In this document: positions 1 through 7,632 of the stretch, one piece after another
Layout of the letters: each line of letters starts with the position of its first letter
How positions within the stretch are numbered: position 1 is the stretch's first letter
Origin: Asanoa sp040654855
GTDB lineage: Bacteria; Actinomycetota; Actinomycetes; Mycobacteriales; Micromonosporaceae
NCBI RefSeq assembly: GCF_040654855.1
Contig: NZ_JBFAIU010000113.1
Coordinates: 1-21,402 of the forward strand
DNA length: 21,402 bases
Reading direction: 5' to 3'
Position numbers and translations under genes: made by a program
Notes under the pieces: generated by a model
The model's input: the letters and a program-made list of their open reading frames with translations, nothing else
Database searches by the model: none
Told to the model about the DNA's origin: nothing

Positions 1-49
1 GTCAGGCCGGAACCGCCCCAGTGGTACGGCAGCCAGATCTGGTGGATGA
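1..49 (-). pseudogene. Possible formate dehydrogenase alpha-subunit C-terminal fragment
   Basis: Read on the minus strand one frame away from the alcohol dehydrogenase, the last 49 bases give (F)IHQIWLPYHWGGSGLT. This resembles the 'HQ-I/V-x-LP-Y/W-HWG...GLxTGD' segment near the C-terminus of molybdenum formate dehydrogenase alpha subunits. The match is recalled from the family, not searched, and covers only about 16 residues. The rest of the gene would lie beyond the left edge. Confidence 0.4.
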
Positions 50-816
50 ATCGCGAATCCGTCCTGTTCCGCTCCCTGCTCGGCGACGAAGTCGAGCACG
101 ACGTCGGCGCCGAGCCCGCCGGTGAGGTCCTGCACGGCCTGCACCTGCGAGCCGTTGGCGACCACGGCCTCGTGCGCGCCGATCTGCTCGGCCAGCTTGA
201 GTGCGTCGGGGTTGCGGTCGACGACGATGATCTTCGTGGCGGTCAGCGCGGCCAGGCACTGGATGCCGATGTGGCCGAGCCCGCCGGCGCCGATGACCAC
301 GGCCGCGGTGCCCGGATACAGGAGTGGGACGGCTTTGCGGACGGCGTGGTAGGCGGTGATGCCGGCGTCGGCGAGCGCGGCGACGTCCTTCGGCTGGGTG
401 GCCGGGTCGAGCTTGACGCATGCCCGTTCCGCGGTGAGCAGGAGCTCGGCCATCCCGCCGTCGTTGGACAGGCCGGGGAACGAGCTGGCGGCGCAGTGCA
501 TGTCGTCGCCGGCGCGGCAGGCCCGGCACAGCCCGCAGGTGGGCGTGGGGTGCAAGATGACGGTGTCGCCGACGGCGACGCTGGAGACCGCCGACCCCAC
601 GTCGTGCACCCAGCCCGCGTTTTCGTGGCCGAGGGTGTAGGGCAGCGGTGGCGCCATCGCCGCGGCCCACTGGCCTTCGACGATGTGCAGGTCAGTGCGG
701 CAGACCCCGGCGCCGCCGATACGGACGACCACGTCGAACGGGCCCTTGACGGTCGGTTCCGGCACGTCCTCGACCGCGGGCTGCTGGTGGTACGCGTGCA
801 GCCGGACGGCTTTCAT
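1..816 (-). CDS. Zinc-dependent NAD(P) alcohol dehydrogenase of propane-type operon, 3' end replaced or cut
   Basis: Medium-chain, MDR-type alcohol dehydrogenase, expected to oxidise the alcohol made by a propane or acetone monooxygenase in the cytoplasm. It starts at ATG 816..814, which overlaps the TGA of the upstream DUF59 gene (ATGA), showing translational coupling. Visible residues are catalytic Cys39 (GVCRTD), His64-Glu65 (GHENAG), structural zinc cysteines 94, 97, 100 and 108 (CGLCRAC...C), the Rossmann motif GAGGLG at 176-181, and an acidic Asp200 after the second strand (VVDRN). The family is about 345 residues long, and 272 codons fit in the window. Homology-like sequence runs to about residue 255 (EQDGFA). 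Where the family continues with a MLRRAG-like strand, this frame reads IHPPDLAAVPLG, so the last 17 or so codons (positions 50-1) look foreign. The enzyme is probably non-functional as seen, or the contig is misjoined here. The class call is secure; the operon assignment is inferred from the neighbours. Confidence 0.88.
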   Translation of the reverse strand, partial: MKAVRLHAYHQQPAVEDVPEPTVKGPFDVVVRIGGAGVCRTDLHIVEGQWAAAMAPPLPYTLGHENAGWVHDVGSAVSSVAVGDTVILHPTPTCGLCRACRAGDDMHCAASSFPGLSNDGGMAELLLTAERACVKLDPATQPKDVAALADAGITAYHAVRKAVPLLYPGTAAVVIGAGGLGHIGIQCLAALTATKIIVVDRNPDALKLAEQIGAHEAVVANGSQVQAVQDLTGGLGADVVLDFVAEQGAEQDGFAIHPPDLAAVPLGRFRPD

Positions 817-1505
817 GTGTCCTCCACTCCGTAGCGGTGCCGCAGCATGCCGCGGCAGATGCCGGTGTTCGCGTCGAGGCTGGTGCGGGTCAGCCGGGCC
901 TTCCGCAGGTGCAGCGGCACCGCGGGCGCGTCCACGGGGTCGCCCGACCCCGGCTCGATGAGCAGCGGTGCCTCGTCTCCGGCCGGGAGGCTCAGCTCGG
1001 CCCGCCGGCGTCGTAGCCGGGCGAGGGCGGGCGATGGCGGCACCCTGCCAAGCGTGAGCGTGGCCAGCTCGGCCGGCGTGGCACCCGCGTCAACGAGTGG
1101 CCGGCACACCTGGTCCGTGCCGGCGAGCACGGCTTTGCGGAGGAAGTTGGCGCGGAGCGCGTCGAGCTCGTCGACGGCCTCCCCTTGGAAGGAGCCGACG
1201 AAGCCGGCCCGCGCCGCGACTCCTTCATTGATCGCGTCGGCGGCGAAGTGGTCGTCGAGCACCACTTCCACCCGGTGCACGGTCTCCACGGTGGACACCG
1301 CGTCGTAGGCATCGGCCACCATCAGGTATGCGAAGTTGGGAGCGCAGAAGTAGGTCGGCAGCCGCAGGTGCACGACCGCGTCGCCGTCGTCGGACAGCGA
1401 CGCGGATGCGACGAATCCGAGCTTGGTGATCGGCTCGTCCAGCTCCGGGTCGCGCACCTCCTCGAGCGCGTCGAAAAGGGGGCGCGACCCCGTGTCCGTG
1501 GTCAT
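813..1505 (-). CDS. MIP18/DUF59-family iron-sulfur assembly-like protein
   Basis: A 230-residue cytoplasmic protein whose N-terminal 100 residues carry the MIP18/DUF59 signature: DPELDEPITKLGFV at about 19-32, and Cys54 in PTYFCAP followed by an AYLMVADA helix. DUF59 proteins take part in iron-sulfur or metal-centre maturation. The version found between the amidohydrolase and alcohol dehydrogenase of prm/mim operons has a long C-terminal extension like this one (residues about 105-230, rich in Arg and Leu). Here it probably helped mature the diiron monooxygenase or a partner. Its ATG overlaps the amidohydrolase stop and its stop overlaps the dehydrogenase start, so all three genes are one transcript. 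The domain call is good; the specific client is inference, and no monooxygenase is left in the window. Confidence 0.85.
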   Translation of the reverse strand: MTTDTGSRPLFDALEEVRDPELDEPITKLGFVASASLSDDGDAVVHLRLPTYFCAPNFAYLMVADAYDAVSTVETVHRVEVVLDDHFAADAINEGVAARAGFVGSFQGEAVDELDALRANFLRKAVLAGTDQVCRPLVDAGATPAELATLTLGRVPPSPALARLRRRRAELSLPAGDEAPLLIEPGSGDPVDAPAVPLHLRKARLTRTSLDANTGICRGMLRHRYGVEDT

Positions 1506-2551
1506 TTCTGCTCGACCAGCTGCGCGTCCTCCCGGGCCGCCGGGGTGCCCTCGCCGGCGTCGAGGCGGAACTCAGGTGGCACCTCGATCTCGTAGAGCTT
1601 CGCCGTGTTGAGCCCGAGGATCTTCTTCTTCGTGGCGGTGGTGACCGGCGGGTAGTCGGAGAACTCGTCGCTCGGGTAGTCCCAGTCGACCAGCCCCTCG
1701 ATCTGCCACTTGGGTTCCCAGATGCCGTAGTCGCTGCCGAAGGTCATCTTGTCCTCGCCGACCCAGAACAGCAGCTCGCCCATCACCTTGGCGAAGAACC
1801 TGGGCCGGGCGTGCATGAGGCCGCCGATGACGACCGACAGGCCCGCGTACACGTTGGGCTCCTGGGTTGCCATGAAGCAGAAGTCCTCGATCCGCGGCAG
1901 GCCCACGTGCTCGACGATGAAGTTCAGCTGCGGGAAGTCGGTCGCGGCGTGGTCCACGTCGGACACGTCGAACGCGTCCTTGTCCAGCGGCCAGATCGTC
2001 GGTCCCTTGTGGACGTGGATGTTCTTGATCCCGAGCTCCTGACTGGCCTCCAGGTACTTGTACGCGCCCGGGTCCGTCAGCTTCCAGCCGCGGGAGCCCT
2101 CGCGCCACTCGGCCGTGTAGAGCTTGACGCCCTTGGAGCCGTAGCGTTCGACGTTCTCGGCGAGCTTCTTGAGCCCGTCCTCGCCCTCGCGCGGGTCCCA
2201 GCGGGTGTTGGGGATGAACTTGCCCGGGTGCTTCTCGCCCAGGGCCGCATTGCGTTCAGTGGTGTTGAAGCCCTCCTTGTACCACTCGGTCAGATAGGTC
2301 GGCTGGAACACCGCCACGTCCACGTACCCGTCCTCGAAGACGTCCTTCATCAGGTCGTCCTCGGTGTAGGCCATGAACTTCTCGATGGGCCAGTGCGTCT
2401 CCGCGGGTGCCAGCGAGTGATACGCGTGGAAGCACTCGATCCAGCCCTTGGCGTACTGCTCGGCACCCGGCACCCAGTTGTCCGGCGCCGCGTTCCAGTA
2501 GTGCATGTGGCTGTCGACGACGAAGTACTTCTGCCCGTCCTTCTCGTACAC
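1502..2551 (-). CDS. Amidohydrolase-2 family protein of propane monooxygenase-type operon
   Basis: A 349-residue TIM-barrel metal-dependent hydrolase (Amidohydro_2). The start chosen is GTG 2551..2549, giving MYEKDGQKYFVVDSHMHYW. A GAGG box lies about eight bases upstream, and the start is five bases after the stop of the coupling-protein remnant. Metal ligands expected for the family are visible: His15 and His17 (DSHMHYW), His179/His181 (NIHVHKG), His215 (VEHVGLP) and Asp274 (FGSDYGIW). The frame also stays open upstream to 2680, but those residues are out-of-frame translation of the remnant. Proteins of this type sit directly after the coupling-protein gene in actinobacterial propane monooxygenase operons, with a reported role in expression or maturation of the oxygenase rather than a defined hydrolysis. 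The stop overlaps the next gene by four bases. Confidence 0.88.
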   Translation of the reverse strand: MYEKDGQKYFVVDSHMHYWNAAPDNWVPGAEQYAKGWIECFHAYHSLAPAETHWPIEKFMAYTEDDLMKDVFEDGYVDVAVFQPTYLTEWYKEGFNTTERNAALGEKHPGKFIPNTRWDPREGEDGLKKLAENVERYGSKGVKLYTAEWREGSRGWKLTDPGAYKYLEASQELGIKNIHVHKGPTIWPLDKDAFDVSDVDHAATDFPQLNFIVEHVGLPRIEDFCFMATQEPNVYAGLSVVIGGLMHARPRFFAKVMGELLFWVGEDKMTFGSDYGIWEPKWQIEGLVDWDYPSDEFSDYPPVTTATKKKILGLNTAKLYEIEVPPEFRLDAGEGTPAAREDAQLVEQK

Positions 2552-2556
2552 AGCGA

Positions 2557-2628
2557 TTACCTCGATCCGGCGGTGAGGTCGAAGCCGATGTACTCGGCCG
2601 CGCCCTCCGGGTTGGCGACCATGATGGT
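2557..2628 (-). pseudogene. Remnant of MmoB/PrmD-like monooxygenase coupling protein, C-terminus only
   Basis: Twenty-three codons plus TAA read TIMVANPEGAAEYIGFDLT-AGSR. This closely resembles the conserved end of the small coupling (effector) proteins of propane and acetone diiron monooxygenases ('...ANPEDAAEYIGFDLT'). The same frame upstream has no start codon before a TAG at 2691-2689, and its residues no longer resemble the family, so about 85-90 N-terminal residues are missing. The position directly in front of the amidohydrolase is where prmD/mimD sits in known operons. The remnant marks where the monooxygenase structural genes were lost or where the contig was misjoined. Confidence 0.6.
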
Positions 2629-2720
2629 CGGGCGCGTGCGCCATCGAGCGCTTGTCGAACATCGTCCTCGTGTAGCACACTCGTCACTCTAAGTAATCAT
2701 ACTCCTTTGTGCCGAACGAA

Positions 2721-2754
2721 AAGCTCCGCCCCGGGCGGACCCGGGGCGGAGCTT
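2721..2754 (-). terminator. Perfect 15-bp hairpin terminator after the LDTRTG-repeat gene
   Basis: Arms 2721-2735 and 2740-2754 are exact reverse complements (AAGCTCCGCCCCGGG) with a four-base loop. The hairpin lies 12 bases beyond the stop of the minus-strand gene ending at 2766. A T-containing stretch (TTCGTT) follows on the minus strand, so it fits a rho-independent terminator. It also insulates the truncated operon on its left. Confidence 0.85.
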
Positions 2755-2765
2755 CGCGGCGGCCG

Positions 2766-4097
2766 TCAGCCGCGGCGCTGGACGGCGCCGCGCTGGCCGT
2801 TGAGGTCGACCCGAGGCCCGGTCTGGGGCGCCAGGCGGGCCGTGGCGGGCGGGAAGTACTCGAACCGACCGCCCACGTCGACGACGACGTGGGTCGAACC
2901 GGCGTAGTTCCAGATCTGGAACTGGTTGTTCTCGTCGACGTCGGCGATGGTGCCGTTGGCCACGGTCTGGCCCTTGCTGGGGTTGAGCATGCTGACGCTC
3001 GGGCGCGGGCCGCCGGGCCAGACCGTCAGGAAGGTGTTTTCCGTCGGCTTGGTCGCCGCGACGTTGACCGACAGCGCGTACGTCTCCGGCGTGGCCGCGC
3101 CGGCCGCGTCGACGGTCCGGACGCCGCCCGGGCCGATCGCGGACGTGGTGCGGGTGTCCATGATCCGCTTGGGCGTCATCGGCGTGAACTTCAGCCCGAA
3201 GTCGACCGTGTCGTCGAAGTAGTAGCCGATGACGTCGATGACCCAGTGCGTGGTGCTGTTGGTGTAGACGGCGAACATCTTCTGGTCGGGAACCTCGCAG
3301 AAGTCACACGGCCCGGCCGCCACGATGGCGCTGTTGGGCCAGACACCACCGACGCGATAGTTGACCGCCGAGGTGTTGGCCGGCCGGTCGCCGACACCGT
3401 TCCACGCGGCCAGGTAACCGTTTGCCGTCGCACCCACGGCGGTGATGTTCAACGCGAACGCCGTGATGTGGCTGCTGAGCTCGGGATCGTCAGGGAAGTG
3501 CACCGAGTACGCGATCGAGGAACCGCCCGGCATCGGCGGCTGGCCACCGGTGCGGGTGTCTTCGAGCCGCCACTGCTCCGCGTCCGAGAGGTAGGTACTG
3601 CCGATCGGGGCCGCCGCGTTGGCGTTGTAGTAGCCCGCCACGTCGGCGACGATGTGCGTGCCGAGGCTCTGCTGGTAGATGTTGAGGTAACCGTTCGCCC
3701 CGATCGCCACGGTGATCAGGTTGGAGCGGGTCCACCCCGTGGCGAAGTTGATCGAGGACGCCGTCGGCCGCGCCGCCCCGTCCGGATACGCGGTCAGGTA
3801 ACCGTTGCCGACCGCCCCGGTGATGGTCAGGTTGAGCACCACGGCCGAGACACCGGACGCCGGAACGCCGCCACGACCGGCCACCTTGAGGTGCACGGTC
3901 TGTTTCTCGCCGACGATCTGCTTGGGCGCGCCGTTGCCGGTGCGGGTGTCGAGGATGCGGGTCGGCGCCAACGGCGTGTAGGTGCCCTGTGCGCCGACGG
4001 GCGCCGCCGCGGCCGGCGACGTGAGCACCGCAACGGCACCGAAGGCGGCCACTGCGGCCGCCGCGGTGCCGGCGAGAACTGTGCGCAATACGCGCAT
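2766..4097 (-). CDS. Secreted protein with three LDTRTG-type repeats, function unknown
   Basis: A 443-residue exported protein. The start chosen is ATG 4097 with GGGG five bases upstream; an in-frame GTG at 4103 is the alternative. Residues 1-36 form a signal peptide (MRVLRTVLAG then an Ala/Val-rich core ending SPAAAA). The mature part has three modules of about 130 residues. Each opens with a 'P-x-R-I-L/M-D-T-R-T' motif (TPLAPTRILDTRTG, a degenerate WRLEDTRTGG, and TPMTPKRIMDTRT) and closes with 'H-I/V-x-D-V-x-G-Y/R-Y/F' (THIVADVAGYY, THWVIDVIGYY, THVVVDVGGRF). Between them lies 'NGYLTAYPDG'-like sequence. Such repeats are widespread in secreted actinobacterial proteins, often beside hydrolases or as cell-surface modules; the fold is presumably all-beta. 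Two Cys (DFCE and PCDF) occur in module 2 only. No enzyme motif was seen. The stop is followed by a strong terminator. Confidence 0.85.
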   Translation of the reverse strand: MRVLRTVLAGTAAAAVAAFGAVAVLTSPAAAAPVGAQGTYTPLAPTRILDTRTGNGAPKQIVGEKQTVHLKVAGRGGVPASGVSAVVLNLTITGAVGNGYLTAYPDGAARPTASSINFATGWTRSNLITVAIGANGYLNIYQQSLGTHIVADVAGYYNANAAAPIGSTYLSDAEQWRLEDTRTGGQPPMPGGSSIAYSVHFPDDPELSSHITAFALNITAVGATANGYLAAWNGVGDRPANTSAVNYRVGGVWPNSAIVAAGPCDFCEVPDQKMFAVYTNSTTHWVIDVIGYYFDDTVDFGLKFTPMTPKRIMDTRTTSAIGPGGVRTVDAAGAATPETYALSVNVAATKPTENTFLTVWPGGPRPSVSMLNPSKGQTVANGTIADVDENNQFQIWNYAGSTHVVVDVGGRFEYFPPATARLAPQTGPRVDLNGQRGAVQRRG

Positions 4098-4282
4098 GAT
4101 CACCCCGTGTGGGTCGTGGGAATCGATAGGAATGGCATCGACACCTCAACACCATCCGCGCGTACGCGCAAGGCAAGATCGACCGAATCGTTGTGATCAT
4201 CGGCCGAACGGTCACCGTCGATCCCGTCGGATCGCCCGCCCATCGACCGAAACCCAGCCGCGTGTGCCATCGCCTCGGTTCG

Positions 4283-4299
4283 GCCACCGAACAGGTGGC
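4283..4299 (-). terminator. Weak hairpin downstream of the serine hydrolase gene
   Basis: GCCACC (4283-4288) and GGTGGC (4294-4299) form a six-bp stem with a five-base loop, 12 bases past the stop of the hydrolase gene on the minus strand. The stem is short and no T-run follows, so this may not terminate. Confidence 0.3.
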
Positions 4300-4310
4300 A
4301 TGTCAAACGC

Positions 4311-6128
4311 TCAGCCGATGAGGTTGTAGCTCGCGCCCACCCCGACCACGACCAGGACAGCCGCGGTCGCGGCGGTGTAACCGAGCCGACCCGCCCGACC
4401 CCACCAGCCCCGCACCCAGGCGAGCACGGTGCCGGCCAGCATCGCGACCGCCAGGCCGGCGGCAACGGTCAACAGGATCAGCGCGGTCTTCACCAGACCG
4501 GAGTCGTCGAGGAACACGTGCTGGTCGACCGCCGCGCTGTCGCTGACGAACAGCGCCAGCAGCCCGGCGAACACCAGCACGAGCCCGGCACTGACCCAGC
4601 CGACAACCGTTGCCGCACGGGCCAACGCCGGGCGGCGCCGGCGGCGGACCAGCGCGGCGATCGGCCACCAGAGCAACCCGAGCAGGAGAACCAGCAGCGC
4701 GACGCCCGCGAGGGCCATCTGCAGGGTGGGCGATTCATACCAGGGCAGCCGCTCGTACGCCGCCGACGGGCTGATCGTGCTGAACAGCACGCCGTCGCGG
4801 AAGGCGATCCGCTCCCGTCCGTCGGTGAACACGCCGGTCGCGACCGGCGTCCAGTGCTGGGTGGCGTTCGCCGGGTCAGGCGACAACCCGGTCGTCGTGA
4901 GCCCGTCGCCGTCAGCGGACACCGTCACCGCCGTGGTGAGTGTCGCGAACTTCGTGAAGTCCGTGCGGCTGTAGCGGGTCGTCCGATAGCTTCCCTCGAA
5001 GGCGCTCAGGTCCTGTGCGGCGCCGGCGGTGGGCGCGGACACCGGATAGGTGAGATCGACCATCCGATCGACCAGTTCGCGGCCGGCGAACGAAGCCGAC
5101 CCGTCCCGGCCGTCTCCATTGTAGACGACGTAGATCCCCAACCCGTCGTCCGGCAGCAGCGCCAGGTTGTCATGGAACCCGGGCACGTCGCCGTCCTTGC
5201 TGACCCAGCGATGTCCGGCCTGCTCCTGCTCTTCGTACGCGTACCCCATGCCCGGCAGTCGTGGTTCCGGGGTGAACCGCGGTTCGATGTTGGGGTTTCC
5301 GGGCCTCAGCTGCGCGACCATGAACCGCCCCATGTCCGCGGGCGTGGTCGTCGGGCCGGCACCGGTCGGCGACTCCGCGCCATACTGCCCGCGGGCCGCG
5401 ACACCGTCACTGCGGTAGCCGGTGGCGAGTTTCCCGGTCGCCGACGGCGGGCGCGGCTGCGCGAAACTCGTGCCGGTCATGCCGAGCGGGTTCAAAATCT
5501 GCTGTTGTACGTAGTCCGCGAAGGGCTGCCCCGAGGCCACCTCGACGAGGTAACCCGCCAACGCCATCCCGTAGTTGTCGTACGAGACAAGGGTTCCCGG
5601 CGGCCGAACCCGCGGCGGCTGGTGCGCGGCGAGCCAGGTGCCGAGCGGCTCGACCCGGCGCGGGTCGTCGACCGCCACGCCGAGCGCCGTGTCCGCGAAG
5701 CCCGAACTGTGCGTGAGCAGGTCGTCCAGGGTGACCGCGTGGCCCGGGTAGGTGTCCTTGATCTGGAACCCGGTCAGGTAACGGTTGACGTCGACGTGCA
5801 GGTCGAGCCGGCCCAGGGCGACCTGCTGGCGCACCGCTTCGGCGGTGAACAACTTCGCCACCGACGCCATGAAGAACCCGGTGTCGTCGACGGAGACCGG
5901 TGCTTTCGTGGTGGTGTCGGCAACGCCGTACCCCTTGCCGAAGATCTGCTTTCCGTTCTGCACCACGACGACCGCCGCGCCGGGGATCCCGTATTCGCTC
6001 AACTGCCGCGCGATCATGTCGTCGGCCAGCGCGGCGAGGTCCGGTGTCGCATCGGCGTGTGCCGGGCTGGCGACCAGCACCGAACCGGCCAGAACGGCTG
6101 CGACCAGCGCGTGCTTCCACATCTGCAT
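4311..6128 (-). CDS. Secreted beta-lactamase/class C-type serine hydrolase with four-helix membrane tail
   Basis: A 605-residue protein starting at ATG 6128 (MQMWKHALVA); an ATG at 6122 is equally possible, and no clear ribosome site is seen. A signal peptide of about 26 residues ends AHA|DATPD. Residues about 30-345 are the beta-lactamase/penicillin-binding fold: nucleophile and base in SVAK (Ser89, Lys92), Tyr183-x-Asn185 in SYDNYG, and a KDGDVPGF segment at 311-318 in place of the KTG/HxG triad. Residues about 375-460 form an extra beta domain ('FEGSYRTTRYS...', as in the C-terminal domains of such esterases and peptidases). After about residue 470 come four hydrophobic helices ending at VGVGASYNLIG, with an RRRRR loop between helices 1 and 2 that should be cytoplasmic. 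The catalytic domain is thus on the outer face, tethered to the membrane. The substrate (peptidoglycan peptide, D-amino-acid peptide or ester) cannot be told from sequence. Confidence 0.88.
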   Translation of the reverse strand: MQMWKHALVAAVLAGSVLVASPAHADATPDLAALADDMIARQLSEYGIPGAAVVVVQNGKQIFGKGYGVADTTTKAPVSVDDTGFFMASVAKLFTAEAVRQQVALGRLDLHVDVNRYLTGFQIKDTYPGHAVTLDDLLTHSSGFADTALGVAVDDPRRVEPLGTWLAAHQPPRVRPPGTLVSYDNYGMALAGYLVEVASGQPFADYVQQQILNPLGMTGTSFAQPRPPSATGKLATGYRSDGVAARGQYGAESPTGAGPTTTPADMGRFMVAQLRPGNPNIEPRFTPEPRLPGMGYAYEEQEQAGHRWVSKDGDVPGFHDNLALLPDDGLGIYVVYNGDGRDGSASFAGRELVDRMVDLTYPVSAPTAGAAQDLSAFEGSYRTTRYSRTDFTKFATLTTAVTVSADGDGLTTTGLSPDPANATQHWTPVATGVFTDGRERIAFRDGVLFSTISPSAAYERLPWYESPTLQMALAGVALLVLLLGLLWWPIAALVRRRRRPALARAATVVGWVSAGLVLVFAGLLALFVSDSAAVDQHVFLDDSGLVKTALILLTVAAGLAVAMLAGTVLAWVRGWWGRAGRLGYTAATAAVLVVVGVGASYNLIG

Positions 6129-6243
6129 GATCAAAACGCTATGCGCCGGACCGACGGACCACGATCCAGTGCACAGGTCAACGGATACGGGGGCCAGCCC
6201 TACCAAGTCCGCAGGCTGATGAGGTGCCCAGACAGATCCGGCG

Positions 6244-7488
6244 TCAGGGGGAATAGGTCCAGAAGAGGAGCACGTAGACGCCGTAGGCCGTTGACACCGC
6301 GGTCAGCAATGTCAGAACGGCGGCCAGGGTGCGGCGGTTGGTTGAGCCGAGGGCCGCGGCGATCGGCAACAGCAGGGGGAAGGCCGGGATCAGCAGTCGA
6401 CCCTTCGAGTGGTAATAACTGTCGCCGAAGAATGCCATCGCGATGATCGCCAGTGAATAGATCGTGAGCGGCCATGCCTGCTTGTGTTTGGAGAGCGCGA
6501 CGACCAGGACGATGGCGGCCACGATGGCGAACGTGCCCATCACGTACGCCAGGCTTGGTTTGCCAGTCACGAGCGTGATTGCCTGGCGGACCGTATACGA
6601 ACCATCGTCGTAGCCCATTTTCCACGCGTCGTTCTGGACGTGGAAGTAGCCGTCCGCGCGGCCTAGGCGATGTCCTACCCAGGCGATGTATCCGAGGAAG
6701 CCGAGTGGCGCGAGAATGCCGGCCAACCAGGGCCGCCAGCCGTCCTTGCGGCGGATCACGGCGAGCAGGGCCGCCACGCCGATCGCGGCCGCCAGGGCGG
6801 CGCCGGTGGGCCGGGTGAGACCGGCGAGCGCGCAGAGCAGGCCCGCGGTCAGCCAGGAGCGGCGCAGCAGGGCGAATAGTGACCAGGCCGAAAGTGCGGT
6901 GAAGAGCGTCTCGGTGTAGCCCATCGATTCGACCAGCGCGTGGGGGATGATCGCCCACAGGGCGGCGAGCAGCACGCCCGTGCGGCGATCTCGCAGTTGG
7001 GCGCCGACCGCGTACAGTCCCCAGGCGGCGGCAAGGCCGGCCAACCACGCCACGATGATGCCTGCTGTCCTGGCGTCGCCGGGCAGAACGGGGTCGAAGA
7101 CCGCGGTGACGGCGGGATAGAGCGGGAAGAACGCCAGGTTTGTGGTGGCGAGTGTGCCGTCCGCCTTCAACGGGATCGCCAAGTCGTAGCCTCGAGTGGC
7201 GATGCCCGCGTACCAGTCCGCGTCGAACTTCCCGAGCAGACCCCATGCATCGCGGTGCCGCTCAGCGGCGACGTACCAGAAGGTGAGCAGACCAACGGCA
7301 CGCAACGCCGCATAGGCCGCGATGGCGGGCCACGCCGCGCGGATCCCGATCCTCGGCTTCGCCGGATCGTCCCGTGTGCCGGGTATTGGCTCTGGTTGAG
7401 TAGAAATGTGGTGCGGAGCCTCGGTCGTAACGGAGCCCGAATGCGGTCTTGTCGGATGCGTTCGGTCGGCAGTCGTGAAGTCTTGCAT
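6244..7488 (-). CDS. PIG-V-like GT-C mannosyltransferase, integral membrane
   Basis: A 414-residue polytopic membrane protein starting at ATG 7488 with a GCGAGA box upstream. Residues 1-50 are a polar, Pro/His/Thr-rich cytoplasmic tail. The GT-C signature follows the first helix: GKFDADWYAGIATRGYD (about 87-102; Asp89/Asp91 are likely catalytic or metal ligands) and FFPLYPAVTAVF. About ten hydrophobic helices follow, with short charged loops (RRKDGWRP, SKHKQAW) and a SKGRLLIPAFP segment before the last helices. Actinobacterial PIG-V homologues transfer mannose from a polyprenyl-phosphate donor to lipids or proteins on the outer membrane face. That makes this an enzyme for glycosylating exported products, possibly the secreted proteins encoded nearby (inference). 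It lies 144 bases after the LuxR-type regulator gene on the same strand. The exact acceptor is unknown. Confidence 0.82.
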   Translation of the reverse strand: MQDFTTADRTHPTRPHSGSVTTEAPHHISTQPEPIPGTRDDPAKPRIGIRAAWPAIAAYAALRAVGLLTFWYVAAERHRDAWGLLGKFDADWYAGIATRGYDLAIPLKADGTLATTNLAFFPLYPAVTAVFDPVLPGDARTAGIIVAWLAGLAAAWGLYAVGAQLRDRRTGVLLAALWAIIPHALVESMGYTETLFTALSAWSLFALLRRSWLTAGLLCALAGLTRPTGAALAAAIGVAALLAVIRRKDGWRPWLAGILAPLGFLGYIAWVGHRLGRADGYFHVQNDAWKMGYDDGSYTVRQAITLVTGKPSLAYVMGTFAIVAAIVLVVALSKHKQAWPLTIYSLAIIAMAFFGDSYYHSKGRLLIPAFPLLLPIAAALGSTNRRTLAAVLTLLTAVSTAYGVYVLLFWTYSP

Positions 7489-7632
7489 CGAATCTCGCAG
7501 GTTCTCGGCAGTGAGGCCGTTGGCGGCAGGGAAGCCGATGGATCGTACCTACGACGGCAAGCGAGTCGACCTGTTCGGACCGCGCCCACCGGACCGTGGG
7601 GTCTCCGGGGGTCGCGCGACGTGGGTTCTTGC

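Noticed and set aside
46..834. 262-codon plus-strand frame opposite the alcohol dehydrogenase
   Set aside because: Shadow of the minus-strand dehydrogenase, which has all zinc and Rossmann motifs.
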